Shown: positions 23,142 through 37,610, counted from the stretch's first letter. The stretch is DNA of 64,000 nt from Bolinopsis microptera (GCF_026151205.1 NC_087083.1:6426460-6490459), one strand, 5' to 3'. Notes: generated by a model from the letters alone, not told the origin. A program made the numbers and translations.

Positions 23142-26100
23142 CTGAATTTTCACCTGCAACATTAGTCAAGTAAAACTATAGATGGAATATGACACGATTG
23201 AGGTGCTGGAAGTTGATATCGGTCGGGGACGCCCAGCAGAAAGCTTTAGAAAAACGGATAAGCTGTATTTTCAAAAGTCTGTCCATTTTCCAAATATGGA
23301 AATTTTCTGAACATAAATTTTGACAGATTAGATGACATTTTTGCCCCCCAACCAATTAGTCAGTTAACTGTTGAATGGTATGAACCAAATTGGGGTACCA
23401 GGAAGTCAAATCCGATTAAAATTGTAAAATCATTTATTCAAAATCTCTGTCCCATTTTCAGTTTTTGAGATGAAATTTCCAGGACCGAAATTTTACAGTT
23501 TTTTTGGAATTTCTCAACCGCAACATTTTAGTAAGTACTATAGATGGCATATGCCACGATTGAGGTGCTGGAGATGAATATCTGTCGGAGGAAGCCACAG
23601 CAGAACGCTTAAGAAACCGAAAAGCTGTTGTATTTTCAAAAGTCTGTCCCATTTTCAAATATGAAATTTGTCTGAACACAAATTTGACAGATTAGATGAC
23701 ATTTCTGCCCACAAACCAATAGTCCAGTTAAATGTTGATGGTATGAAACCAAAATTGGGGTACTGGGGGAAAGGTCAAAATCCCGAATAAATTGTAAAAC
23801 ATCATATATTCCAAATCTCTGTCCCATTTTCAGTTTTTGAAGATGAAATTTCCAGGACGAAATTTTACAGTTCTTACTGAATTTCTCACTGCAACCAATT
23901 AGTAAGTAACTATAGATTGAAGTATGACACGATTAGAAGGTGCTGAAGATTGATATCGGTTCGGAGGAAGCCCACTGCAGTAGGCTTAAGAAATCGGAAA
24001 AGGCTGTATTTTCAAAGTCAGTCCCATTTTCAAATATGGAAATTTTCTGAACACAAATTTGACAGATTAGATGACATTTTTGCCCACAACCATTAGTCAG
24101 TTAAGTGATGTGGTATGAAACCCAATTTTGGAATGGAAGTCTAAATTCCGAATAAATTGTAAAATCATATATTCCAAATCTCTGTCCCATTTTCAGTTTT
24201 TTGAAGATGAAATTTCAGGACCGAAATTTTTTACAGTTCTTACTGAATTTCTCACTGCAACCAATAAGAATGTAAAACTATAGATGACATATGACACATT
24301 GTGGTGCTGGAAGTTTGATATCGGTCGGAGAAGCCCCACAGCGAAAGCTTAAGAAATACGAAATGCTGTATTTCAAAAGTCTGTCCATTTTCAAATATGA
24401 ATTTTCTGAACTGAAATTTGGACAGATTAGATGACATTTTTGCCCTCAAACCAATTTAGTCAGTTAATTGATGATGGTATGTGATACAAATTGGGGTACA
24501 GGAAGTCAACATCCGAATAAATGGTAAAATCATATATTCCAAATCTCTGTCCCAATTTTCCAGTTTTTGAAGATGAAATTTCCAGGACAGAAATTTTACA
24601 GTTTTTACTGAATTTCTCAACCGCACACCAATTAGTAAGTCAACTATAGATGGCATATGACCCGATTGAGGGTGCTGGAGGTTGATTATCGGTCGGACGG
24701 AAGCCACAGCAGAAAGCTTAAGAAAAACGAAAGGCTGTATTTTAAAAAGTCTGTCCCATTTTCAAATATGAAATTTTATGACACAAATTTGACAGATTAG
24801 ATGACATTTTTTGCCCACAAACCAATTAGTCAGATAATTGATGATGGTATGAAACCACCTTTTGGTACTGGAAGTCAAAATCCCGAATAAAATTGTAAAA
24901 ATCATATATCCAATCCTCTGTCCCAATTTCAGTTTTTGAAGATTGAAATTTCCAGGACCGACATTTTACAGTTCTTTACTGAAGTTCGCCCCTGCAAAAC
25001 CAATTAGTAAGTAACTATAGATGACATATGACACGATTGAGGTGCTGGAAGATTGAATCGGACGGAGGAGCCCACGCAGAAAGCTTAAGAAAACGACAAG
25101 CTGTTATTTTTCAAAAGTCTGTCCCATTTTCTAATATGAAATTTTTTGAACAACCAACTTGACAGATTAGATGACATTTTTGCCAAAACAATTAGTGTTA
25201 TTGGTGATGGTATGAAACCAAATTGGCGTACTGGAATTCAAAATCCCGAATACAATTGTAAAATCATATATTCAAATCTCTGTCCCATTTAGTTGTTGAA
25301 GATGAAATTTCCAGGACGAAATTACAGTTTATACTGAATTCTCAACTGCAACATTTAGTAAGTCAACTATAGATGGCATATGACACGATTGAGGTGCTGG
25401 GAAGAGATTGTATCGGTCGGAGGAAGCCACAGCAGAAAGCTATATGCAAAACGAAATGCTGTGTATTTTCATAAGCTCTGTTTCCATTTTCAAATATGAA
25501 ATTTTCTGAACACAAATTTGACAGATTTAGATGACAATTTTTGCTCAACCAATTTAGTCAGTTAATTGATGATGGTTGAACCAATTGAGGGTACTGGAAG
25601 TCAAAATCCCGAATAAAATTGTTTAAAATCATATATTCCAAATCTCTGTTCCCATTTTCAGTTTTTGAAGATGAAATTTCCAAGGACGAAATTTTACCAG
25701 TTTTTACTGATTTCTCAAACCGCAAACATTAGTAAGTCAACTTTAGATGGCATATGACACGATTGAGGTGCTGGAGATTGATATCGGTCGGAGAGCCCAC
25801 CAGCAGGAAGCTTAAGAAAACGAAAAGGCTGTATTTTCAAAAGTCTGTACATTTTCAATTGAAAATTTTCTGAACCAAATTTGACAGATAGATGACTATT
25901 TTTGCCCACAAACCAATTAGTCAGTTAATTGATGATGGTATGAAACCAAATGGGGTACTGGAAGTCAAAATCCCGAATAAAATTGTAAAATCTTATATTC
26001 CAAATCTCTGTCCCATTTTCAGTTTTTGAAGATGAAATTTCAGGGACCGAAATTTTACAGTTCTTATGAATTTCTCACCTGCAAACCAATTAGTAAGTAA

Positions 26101-29100
26101 ACTATAGCTGACATTGACACGATTGAGGTGCTGGAAGATTGATATCGGTCGGAGGAAGCCCCAGCAGAAAGCTTAAGAAAACGGAAAAGCGTCTTTTTCA
26201 AAAGTCTGTCCCATTTTCAAATATGAATTTTCTGAACACAATTTGACAGATTTAGATGACATTTTGCCCACTAAACCAATAGTCAGTTAATTGATGATGG
26301 TATGAAAACCAATTTGGGTACTGGAGTCAAAATCCCGAATAAAATTGTAAATCATATATTCAAATCTCTGTCCATTTTCAGTTTTTGAAGATGAAATTTC
26401 CAGGACCGAAATTTTACAGTTCTTACTTGAATTTCTCACCTGCAACAATAGAAGTAAACATAGAGAAGACATCTGACACGATTGAGGTGCTGGAAGATTG
26501 TATCGGTCGGAGGAAGCCCACAGCAGAAAGTAAGAAAACGAAAAGCTGTTATTTTCAAAAGTCTGTCCCCATTTTTCATATATGATATTTTCTGGAACAT
26601 AAATTTGACTGTAGATTAGATGACATTTTTGCCCACAAAACAATTAGTCAGTTTATATTGATGATGTATAAAACCAAATTGGGGTACAGGAAGTCAAAAC
26701 TCCCGATAAATTGTAAAATCTTTAATTCCAAATCTCGTCCCATTTTCAGTTTTTGAGGATGATAATTCCAGGCCGAAATTTTACAGTTTTTACTGAATTT
26801 CTCAACCGCAACAATTAGGTAAGTAAACTATAGATGGCTATGACACGATTGGAGGTGCTGGAAGGTTGATATCGGGCGGAGGAAGCCACAGCAGAAAGCT
26901 TAGAAACCGAAAAGCAGTATTTCAAAAGTCTGTTCCCAATTTTCAAATATGAAATTTTTGAACACAAATTTGACGATTAGATGGACATTTTGCCACAAAA
27001 CCAATTAGTCAGTTAATTGATGAGTGTATGAAACCAAATTTTGGTATGGAAAGTCAAAATCCGAATAAAATTGTTAAAATCATATAATCCTAATCTCTGT
27101 CCATTTTCAGTTTTTGAAGATGAAATTTCCAGGACCGAAATTTTACAGTTCTTACTGAAGTTTCTCCCTGCAACCAATTAGTAAGTAAAAAATCTGTTGA
27201 CATATGAGACACGATGAGGTGCTGGAGTTGATATCGTTCGGAGGGAAGCCCACAGCAGAAGCTTAAGAAAACGAAAAAGCTGTTATTTTCAAAAGTCTTG
27301 TCCATTTTCAATTATGAAATTTTTGACACAAATTTGACAGATTCGATGACACTTTTTGCCACAACCAATTTAGTCAGTTAATTGATGATTGTTGAAACCA
27401 AATTGGGGTACTGGAAGTCCAAATCCCGAATAAAATGTAAAATCTATATTCCAAAATCTCTGTCCATTTTCAGTTTTTGAAGATGAAATTTACAGGACCG
27501 AATTTTACAGTTTTTACTGAATTTCCAAAACTGCAAACAATTAGTAAGTCAACTATCGATGGCATATGCACACGATTGAGGTGCTGGAAGATTGATATCG
27601 TTCGGAGGAAGCCCACAGCAGAAAGAAAGCTTAAGAAAACGAATGTGTATTTTCAACAGTCTGTCATTATTCAAATATTGAAATTTTTGAACACCAAATT
27701 GACAGATTAGATGACATTTTTTGCCCACAAACCAATTAGTCAGTTAATTGATGATGGTATGAACCAAATTGGGGTACTGGACGTCAAAATCCCGATAAAT
27801 TGTAAATCATATATTCCAAATCTCAGTCCCATTTTCGTTTTTGAAGATGAAAATTTCCAGGACCGACATTTTACAGTTTTACTGAATTTTCTCAACCGCA
27901 ACCAATTAGTAAGTCAAACTATAGAAGGCCTATGACACGATTGAGGTGCTGGAAGATTGATATCGGAAGGAGGGAGCCCACAGCAGAAAGCCTTAAGAAA
28001 AACGAAATGCTGTATTTTCAAAAGTCTGTCCATTTATCAAATATGAAAATTTTTCTTGACAACAAAATTGACAGAATTAGATGACATTTTTGCCCACAAA
28101 CCAATTAGTCAGTTATTTGATGATGGTATGAAAACCAATTGGGGTACTGGAAAGTCAAAATCCTAAATAATATTGTAAAATCATATATTCCAAATCTCAG
28201 TCCCATTTTCGTTCTGAAGATGAATTTCCAGGACCGAAATTTTTACTGTTCTTACTGGAATTTTCTCACCTGCACCCAATTAGTAAGTAAATATAGATGT
28301 ACATATGACACGATTGAGGTGCTGGAAGATTGCTCTCGGTCGAGGAAGCCACAGGTGGCAGCTTAAGGAATAACGATAGCTGTATTTTTCCAAAAGTCTG
28401 TTCCCATTTTAAATATGAATTTTCTGAACAAAATTTGACAGATTAGATGACCTTTTTGCCCACAAACAATTAGTCAGTTAATTGATGTGGTATGAAACCA
28501 AATTGGGTACTGGAAGTCAAAATCCCGAATAAAATTGTAAAATCATATATTCCAAAATCTCTTTCCCATTTCAGTTTTTGACGATGAAATTTCCAGGACC
28601 GAAATTTTACAGTTTTTACTGAATTTTCTCAACTGCAACCAATTTAGTAATGTAACTATAGAGGCATATGACACGATTGAGGTGCTGGAAGATTGATTCT
28701 GTCGGAGGAAGCCCACAGCAGAAGCTTAGAAAACGACAAGCTTGTATTTTCAAACAGGTCTGGCATATTCAAATATGAAATTTTTCTGAACACCAATTTG
28801 ACAGATTAGATGACATTCTTTGCCCACAAAACCAAATAGTCAGTTAATTGATGATGGTATGAAAACCAAATTGGGGTACTGGAGTCAAAATCCCGAATAA
28901 ATTTGTATAACATATCTTCCAAATCTCAGTCCCATTTTTCAGTTTTTGAAGATGTAATTTCCAGGACCGACCATTTACAGTTTTTATGAATTTTTCTCAA
29001 CCGCAACCAATTAGTAAGTTCAACTAAATGGCATATGACTACGATGAGGTGCTGGAAGATTGATATCGGTCGGAGGAAGCCCACAGCAGAAAGTTAAGAA

Positions 29101-31927
29101 AAACGAAATGCTGTATTTTCCAAAGTCTGTCCCCATATTCAAATATGAATTTTCTGACACAAAATTTGGACAGATTCGATGACATTTTTGCCCACAAAAC
29201 CCAATTAGTCAGTTAAATTGCTGATGGTATGGAAACAAATTGGGGTACTGGAAGTCAAACTCTAAATAAAATTGTATAAAATCATTTATTCCAAATCTCA
29301 GTCCCATTCGTCAGTTTTTGACGATGAAATTTCCAGGACCGGACATTTTACAGTTTTTACTGAAATTTCTCACCTGCAACCAATTAGGTAAGTAAACTAT
29401 AGATGGCATTATGACTCGATTGTGGTGCTTTCGAGGTGCTGGAAGATTGATATCGGTCGGAGGAAAGCCCACAGCAGTAGCTTAATGAACGAAAAGCTGT
29501 ATTTTCAAATCGTCTGTCCATTTTCAAATGAAATTTTCTGAACACAAATTTGACAGATTAGATGACATTTTTTGCCACAAACCAATTCGTCCGTTAATTT
29601 ATGATGGTATGAAAAACAAATGGGGTACTGGAAGTCAAAATCCCGAATTAAAAAATTTGTATAAATCATTATATTCCAATCTCTTCCCATTTCAGTTTGT
29701 GAGATGAATTTCCAGGACCGAAATTAAATTTTACAGTTTTTACTGAATTTCTCACCCGACAACCAAAATATTAAGTCAACAATAGATTGGCATATGACAC
29801 GATTGAGGTGCGGAAGTTTGATATCGGTCGAACGGAAGCCACTGCTGAAAGCTTAGAAACGAAAAGCTGTATTTTTCAAAAGTCTGTCCCATTTTCAAAA
29901 TAGAAATTTTTTCTGAAACTCAATTTGACAGTTTGATGACATTTTTGCCTCAAACAATTGTCAGTTATTGGATGATGGTATGAAACCAAATTGGGGGTAC
30001 TGGAAGTCAAAATCCTAATATAATTGTAAAATTCATAATTCCAAAATCTCTGGTCCCATTTTCAGTTTTGACGAAGGAAATTTCAGGACCGAAATTTTAC
30101 AGTTTTTACTGAAATTTCTACACCCGCAACCAATTAGTAAGTCAACTATAGTTGGCATATTATGACCCCCGATTGAGGTGCTGGAAGTGTGATATCGGTC
30201 GAGAAGCACTGCAGAAAGCTTAAGGAAAACGAAAAGCTTGTATTTTCAAAAGGTCTGTACCATTTTCTAATATGAAATTTTCTGAACACAATATGGATGA
30301 TTAGATGACATTTTTTGGCACAAAACCAATTAGTCAGTTAATTGATGATGGTATGAAACAAATTGGGGGTACTGGAAGTCAAATCCAGAATAAAATTGTA
30401 AAATAATATATTCCAAATCTCTGTCCCATTTTCAGTTTTTGAAGATGAAAATTTCCAGGACCGAAATTTTACAGTTTTTACTGAATTTCTCACCGCAACC
30501 ACCTAGCTAAGTCAATATAGATTGGCATAAGACACGATTGAGGTGCTGGAAGTTTGATTCGGTCGAAGGGAAGCCCACAGCAGAAAGCTTAAGAAAACGA
30601 AAAGCTGTATTTTCAACGTCTGTCCCAATTTTCAATATGAAATTTACTGAAACTCAAAATTTGACTGTTTAGATGACATTTTTTGCCCACAACAAATTAG
30701 TCAGTAATTGTATGGTATGAAACCAAATTGGGGTACACTGAAGTCAACATCCTAAATAAAATTGTAAAATCAATATTCAAATCTCTGTCCCATTTTCAGT
30801 TTTTGATAGATGGAAATTTCCAGGGACCGAAATTTTACAGTTTTTACTGAATTTCTCACCGCAACCAATTAGTAAGTCAAACTATAGATGGCATAGTATG
30901 ATCACGATTGAGGTGCTGGAAGTTTGATATCGGTTCGGATGAAGCCACAGCAGAAAAGAGCTTAAGAAAAACGAAAAGCTGTATTTTCAAAGTCTGTCCC
31001 ATTTTAAATATGAAATTTCTGAACACAAATTTGGACAGATAGATGCATTTTTGGCAAAAACCAATTGTCAGTTCATTTATGGATGGTATGAACCAAATTG
31101 GGGTACTGGAAGTCAAAATCCCGATAAAATTGTAAAATCATTATATTTCCAAAACCTCTGTCCATTTTCAGTTTTTGAAGATGAAATTCCGGACGAAATT
31201 TTACCAGTTTTTACTGAAATTCTCACCGCCAACCAACTGTAAGTCAACTATAGATGGCATATGACACGATTGAGGTGCTGGAAGTTTGATATCGGTCGAA
31301 GAAGCCCACAGCTGAAGCTTAAGAAAAAAAAAAGCTGTATTTCAAAGTCTGTCCATTTCAAATATGACATTTTTCTGAACTCAAAATTTGACAGATTAGA
31401 TGACCATTTTTGCCACAAACCAAATTAGTAAGTTAATTGAGGATGGTATGAAACCAAACTGGGGTACTGGGGGAGGGGAAGACAAAAATCCTAAATAAAA
31501 TTGTAAACATATATTCCAAATCTCTGTCATTTGCATTTTTGAAGATGAATTTCCAGACCGAAATTTTACAGTTTTTACTGAATTTTCACCCGCAACCAAT
31601 TAGTAAGTCAAACTATAGATGCATATTATGACACGATTGAGGTGCTGGAAGTTTGTATCGGTCGAGGAAGCCCACAGCAGAAAGTTAAGAAAACGAAAAG
31701 CTGAATTTTCCCAAGTCTGTTCCATTTTCAAATATGAAAATTTTACTGACCAAATTGACCAGATTAGATGACATTTTGGCCACAAAACCATAGTCAGTTA
31801 TTTATGATGGTATGAACCAAATCTGGGGTACTGGAAGTCAAAAAATCTAAATAAAAATTGTAAAATCCTATATCAAATCTCTGTCCATTTTCAGTTTTTG
31901 AAGATGGAAATTTCCAGGACCGTCTGA

Positions 31928-32215
31928 GAGTACGCGCGCGCTACAGTTTTACACCGCGCTCAATTTACCAGATGATGTAGCATGTGACTCTCTGTTACTG
32001 AGGTGTAAGTCAATATAGTGCATATTATGACACGTCTTGCTCGGTGCACGGGAAGTCTCAGGTGTATGTGTCTGTGTGTGAGCGCTCCAGCCCCACTACC
32101 CTCCCGCCCGCGAATCGCATCGCTCAGACAACGTAAAATGTGTATTTCCATAAGTCTGTCCACCAACTTTTCCTATTCTACTATTCGAGACTCTTTTTTC
32201 TGCAACACAAATTGA
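31928..32215. repeat. Aberrant satellite monomer with foreign, GC-rich replacement sequence
   Basis: Flanking monomers are normal. Across this one, short satellite words (CTACAGTTTTA, GTAAGTCAATATAG, GACACG, TCTGTCCA) keep their order and approximate spacing, but the sequence between them is unrelated and GC-rich, including CGCGCGC and CTCCCGCCCGCG. Total length is close to one monomer minus its unchanged ends. Confidence 0.6.
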
Positions 32216-32302
32216 AGATTAGATGACATTTTTGGCCACAAACAATTAGTCAGTTATGTTGATGGTATGAAACAAAAGTGGGGTACTGGAGTCAAAATCC
32301 GA

Positions 32303-32333
32303 AATTTTTTTTATTTTAAAAAAAAAAAAAAAT
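32303..32333. repeat. T-run/A-run inverted homopolymer insertion in a satellite monomer
   Basis: Where other monomers read CCGAATAAAATTG, this one has eight T, ATTTT, then about fourteen A before TAAATTG, which would form a short A/T hairpin. It could be a real insertion or a sequencing artefact. Confidence 0.7.
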
Positions 32334-35300
32334 AAATTGTAAATCATATATTCCCAAACCTCTTGTCCCTTTATCAGTTTTGAAGATGAAATTTCCAGGA
32401 CCCGAAAATTTTACAGTTTTTACTGAATTTCTCACCGCAAACCAACTTAGTTAAGTCAACTATAGTTGGCATAGACACGATTGAGGTTGCTTGAAGGTTG
32501 ATATCGGTCGAAGGAAGCCCACAGCAGAAAGCTTAGAAACAAAAAGCTGTATTTTCAAATTCTGTCCCATTTTCAAATATTGAAATTTTCTAACTAAATT
32601 GACAGATTGATGACATTTGCCACAACCAATTAGGTCAGTTAATTGATGATGGTATGAAACCAAATTGGGGTACGGAAGTCCAAAATCCTAAATAAAATTG
32701 TAAAATCTTATATTCAATCTCTGTCCATTTTCAGTTTTGAAAGATTGTGAAATTTCCAGGACCGAAATTTTACTGTTTTACTGAAGTTTCTCACCCGCAA
32801 CCAATAGTATGTCAATTTTAGATGGCATTTTTAATTTTTAGTATGACACGATTGCGGTGCTGGAGTTTGATATCGGTCGGAGGAAGCACAAAGCAGAAAG
32901 AAAGCTAGAAAAACGAAAGCTGTATTTTCAAAAAGTCGTCCACTTTTTCATTATGAAATTTTCTGAAACAAATTTGACGATTAGATGACATTTTTGGCCA
33001 CATCCAAATAGTCAGTGAATTGATGATGTATGAACCAAATTGGGGTACTGGAAGTTCAAATCCCGAATTAAATTGTAAAATTCATTTATTCCGAACCTTG
33101 TCCATTTTCAGTTTTTGAAGACTAAATTTCCAGGGGAAACCGAAATTTTACATTTTTGACTGAATTTTCTCACCCGCAACCAATTTGTAAGTCAACTATA
33201 GGATGGATATTTGACACGATTGAGGTGCAGGAAGTTTGATATCGGTCGGAAGAAGCCACAGCAGAAAGTTTAAGAAACGAAAGCTGTATTTTAAAGTCTT
33301 CTGTCCCTTTTTCAATATGAAATTTTCTGAACACAAATTTGACCGATTAGATGACCATTTTTGGCACAACCAATTAGTCAGTTAGATTGATGATGGTATG
33401 AAACCAAATTGGGGTACTGGAAGTCAATATCCCGAATAAAATTGTAAAATCAATATATTCCATATCTCTGTCCCATTTTCAGTTTTTGGAAGATGAAATT
33501 TCCAGGACCGAATTTTACAGTTTTTACTGAATTTCTTCACCCGCAACAACTAGTAATAAAATATAGTTGGCATATGACACGATTGAGGTGCTGGAAGTTT
33601 GATATCGGTCGAAGGAAGCCAAAGCAGAAAGTTAAGAAAACGAAAAGCTGTATTTGCAAAAGTCGTCCCATTTTCAAATATGAAATTTTCTGAAACTCAA
33701 TTTGACAATTAGTGGAACATTTTTGCCACAAAACCAAATATTCAGTTAAATGATGTGGTATGAAACAAATTGGGGTTCTGGAAGTCAAAATCTAAATAAA
33801 ATTGTAAAAATCATATTTCCAAATCTCTGTCCATTTTCAGTTTTTTCTGATGATGAAATTTCCAGGACGAAATTTTAAGTTTTTTACTGAATTCTCACCC
33901 GCAACCAATTGAGATAAGTCAACTATGATGGCATATTATGACACGATTGAGGTGCTGGAGTTGATATCGGTCGGAAAGAAGCCCACAGCAGAAAGCTTAA
34001 GAAAACGAAAAGCTGTATTTTCAAAAGGGTCTGTCCCATTTTCATATATTCGAAATTTTCTGAAAACAAATTTGACAGATTAGATGAATTTTGGCCACAA
34101 ACCAAGTAGTCAGTTTTAATTTGTGATGGTATGAAACCAAATTGGGCGGTATGGAAGTCAAAATCCGAATAAAATTGTAAAATCATATATTCCAAACCTC
34201 TGTCCCATTTTCAGGTTTTTTGATGATGAAAATTTTCGGGACCGAAATTTTACAGTTTTTATGAATTTCCTCACCCGCAAACAACTAGTAAGTCAACCTA
34301 TAGATGGCATTATGACCGATTGTAGGGGCTGGAAGTTGATATCAGTCGAAGGATGCCCACAGCAGAAAGAAAGCTTAAGAAAACAAATGCTGATTTTCAA
34401 AAGTTCTGTCCCATTTTCAAATATGAATTTTCTGAACTCAAATTTGGGGACAGATTAGAATGACATTTTGCCCACAAACCAATTAGTCAGTTAATTGATG
34501 ATGGTATGGAAACCCAAATTGGGGTACTGGAAGTCAAAATACGAATAAATTGTTAAATAAAATCATATATTTCCTACCTCTGTTCCCATTTTCAGTTTTT
34601 GAAGATGGAATTTAGGACCGTAATTTTACAGTTTTTACTGAATTTCTCAACCCGGCAACCAATTAGTAAGTAACTATAGATTGGGCATAAGATGACACGA
34701 TTGAGGTGCTGGAAGTTTGATATCGGTCGGAGAAGCCAACAGCAGAAAGCTTAAGAAAACGAAAAAGCTGTCTTTTCAAAATTTCTGTCCCATTTTCAAA
34801 TATGAAAATTTTTGACACAAATTTGACAGATTAGATGACATTTTTGGCCAAAACCAATTAGTCGTTAATTGGAGATGGTATGAAAAACAAATTGGTGGTA
34901 CTGGAAGTCAAAAATCCCGATAAAATTGTAAAATCATATATTCCAAATCTCTGTTCCATTTTCAGTTTTTGAGATGAATTTCCAGGACCGAAATTTTACA
35001 GTTTTACTGAATTTCTCACCCGACCCAACTAGTAAGTCACTATAGATGGCATATGACACGATTGAGTGCTGGATGTTTGATATCGGTCGAAGGATGCCCA
35101 CAGCCAGAAGCTTAAGAAAACGAAAAGCTGTTGTATTTTCAAAAGTCTGTCCCATTTTCAAATATGAAATTTTCTGAACTTCAAATTTGGACCAGATTAG
35201 ATGACCATTTTTGCCACAACCAAATTAAGTAATCAGTTAATTGATGATGTCTGAAAACCAAATTGGGGTACTGGAAGAATCCCGAATAAATTGTAAAATC

Positions 35301-35709
35301 ATATATTCCAAATCTCTGTCCCATTTTCAGTTTTTAAAGATGAAATTTCAGGACCGAAATTTTACAGTTTTTACTGAATTTCTCACCTGCAACTAATTAG
35401 TAAGTCAACTATAGATGGCATATGACACGATTGAGGTGCTGGAAGATTGATATCGGTCGGAGGAAGCCCACAGCAGAAAGCTTAAGAAAACGAAAAGCTG
35501 TATTTTCAAAAGTCTGTCCCATTTTCAAATATGAAATTTTCTGAACACAAATTTGACAGATTAGATGACATTTTTGCCCACAAACCAATAAGTCAGTTAA
35601 TTGATGATGGTATGAAACCAAATTGGGGTACTGGAAGTCAAAATCCCGAATAAAATTGTAAAATCATATATTCCAAATCTCTGTCCCATTTTCAGTTTTT
35701 GAAGTTGAA

Positions 35710-35970
35710 ATTTGCCGCAATTACGTTGTAAGGTTGGCTGTTTTATTCCGTCGTATATACCAAAATCTTGTTAGTACCTTAGCAACAGTAGTCAACACAT
35801 CTTTCGCAGAGGGGATTTTCCCTAAAGCTTTGAAAACGGCAAAAGTTACACCTATACACAAAGGGGGTTATAAACTTGATGTAGCGAATTATAGACTTAT
35901 CTCACTCTTGGGCTTGTTATGTGTTATGAAAAACTTATGCTTCATAAACTTAACAACAGTGCATTATTAG
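35710..35970 (+). pseudogene. Reverse transcriptase N-terminal fragment (CR1-like)
   Basis: Starts exactly where the satellite stops. It encodes the first reverse transcriptase block: NTSFAEGIFPKALKTAKVTP, then IHKGG, DVANYRLISLL and a drifting continuation. The catalytic blocks are missing. Its sense strand is +, opposite to the 8.9-11.7 kb copies. The satellite may have expanded inside, or next to, this element. Confidence 0.6.
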
Positions 35971-37610
35971 GAATTTCTTCAAGTGCCTGCATTTTGAGAT
36001 TAGCTCGGTCCTGCTGTTGATGGACTTCGGGTTTTTGATGATGATGAGCTTTTCTGTCAGGCACAAGTTGCACGTTTTCACAATTTTTTATCTCGTTAAC
36101 AAAATTGATTGGGTAATCAATGGTTATCCAATCACTAATCATGTGACAGCTTGTTACAACACCGTAATTGGGCTCTCTCAACGATTCCCATAATGCGGGA
36201 AAATGTAATTTGAATGGCCAAACACAATCCAATACAATTTAGCTCCATCCAATTATTCAATTCCTCGAATGAGCGATAATAGCAAGTCATATCAGAAAAA
36301 AAAACTCAATCAGGAACTCATTGACTGAGCTATAAAGGCCTGACTTTTGGCCCCAATGGCGACAAAGAATGTTTAGGCTGGAAAATCTCAAGCTTGTTAT
36401 GGCAGGCACAAATAAACAGGATTTAACTGTACTATGTGATTGGAGAAACCAGTAACATCGGACATCCATGTCCATTGTCCAGAGCACACGTGCTGTATAT
36501 ACTTGATATTTTGATAAATTTATATGAGGTCCTGTTTATACTAGCACTGTTCTTTTTTATACTAAAGATATATTATGAGGTTTAAGAATCATTAAAACCA
36601 CAAATGATTTTGGTTTGAAATTATAAGGGGATTGAAATCAAAATACAATTGACCTATGTAGAACATGAAATAAATAGCACGTCTCGCTTACTATCTAGGC
36701 TAAATGTACTGATCGCACTACGCACACAATTCTTTTGTTTTCACTCAATCAAAAACGATGCAACAAGTTGGAAATAAACTTAACATTTTGAAATAAAAGA
36801 AGAGTTTAACGATGCCAAAGTCCGTCGTAAGCTGAGCGAAAAGAGAATAGTAATAAATAATTTAGGTATGGATTTGTGAGCATTAAACTAGCTAGAGCTA
36901 TACGTCAATCATTTTAGGATCTAATAGATAATATTATAATCAATAGATTTGCTATGGAACTTAACGAATTATGCTTTTACGAATTAGCTAAAGTCGTTAA
37001 ACAAAGAGTTTATCGTTTATTGAACAGCGCATTCAAAAACGTAGAAGTATATCAATGAAAAAATATGAAGTTGCACCAAATATAAAAAATTATAATAACT
37101 CGACGTTATCGAAAAACTTTAGAACATAGAAGATAGAAGATGAATATTGAAAATATGTCATTATATAGCATTTGAAAAACATGCAACAAATAAGTTAGTT
37201 TAAAGTTATTTCATGCCACAAAATCACACGACAGGATCATGTAACTTTGACTAATTATTAATTAAATTCCTAACATTAAGAATTTAGTCCCTACAGCTAC
37301 AATTTTAACTTTCTCTTTACAATTTCGTTGTCCCGATCGATACTTAATGTTAAAGATTCGAATTAAAATTGAAGTATCATTTTAAAGATTTATCTGTTTG
37401 TTTGTGACTTTGTTAATCAAACCAAGTCACCACAATCATTTTTCAGTTGATTAGCAAGTTTAAAAGTTCCCTAGATAAAAAGATGTTCGTGGCCAGCACG
37501 ATTCGCCTAAACTTAATGAAGTCCAGTCGCTGGATTTCCGGAACACGAAGGTTGTGCAGTCAAGTGGAGTGGAGTAGAGTGCTGAGCGTTGCAGTGATGA
37601 AATGATGACG
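35971..37610. other. Gene-poor spacer
   Basis: AT-rich. A 96-codon minus ORF (35942-36232) has no recognisable domain. Nothing else is supported. Confidence 0.35.

Larger units (their letters stand above)
21796..35709. repeat. 367-bp satellite array, main block
   Basis: About 37-38 tandem monomers with a period of 365-370 bp (for example, ATAGATGG at 34675, 35042 and 35411). Variants differ at linked sites. Type A has GTTCTTAC, CACCTGC, GTAAACTA and GATGACAT; type B has GTTTTTAC, CAACCGC, GTCAACTA and GATGGCAT. A and B are interspersed at 20-29 kb. From about 29.7 kb a third type dominates (CACCCGC, GAAGTTTGATATCGG, AATCCTAAATAA). The last full monomer (about 35340-35709) is almost indel-free and ends abruptly in a reverse transcriptase fragment. 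No transcript or protein is evident. Confidence 0.95.

Noticed and set aside
17640-35700. Dozens of 60-118 codon ORFs on both strands across the satellite
   Set aside because: They are the same few frames of the tandem monomer, opened or closed by random indels; the consensus monomer has stops in all frames.
17585-35709. CRISPR-like array
   Set aside because: Repeats are contiguous 367-bp monomers without unique spacers, in a eukaryotic genome.
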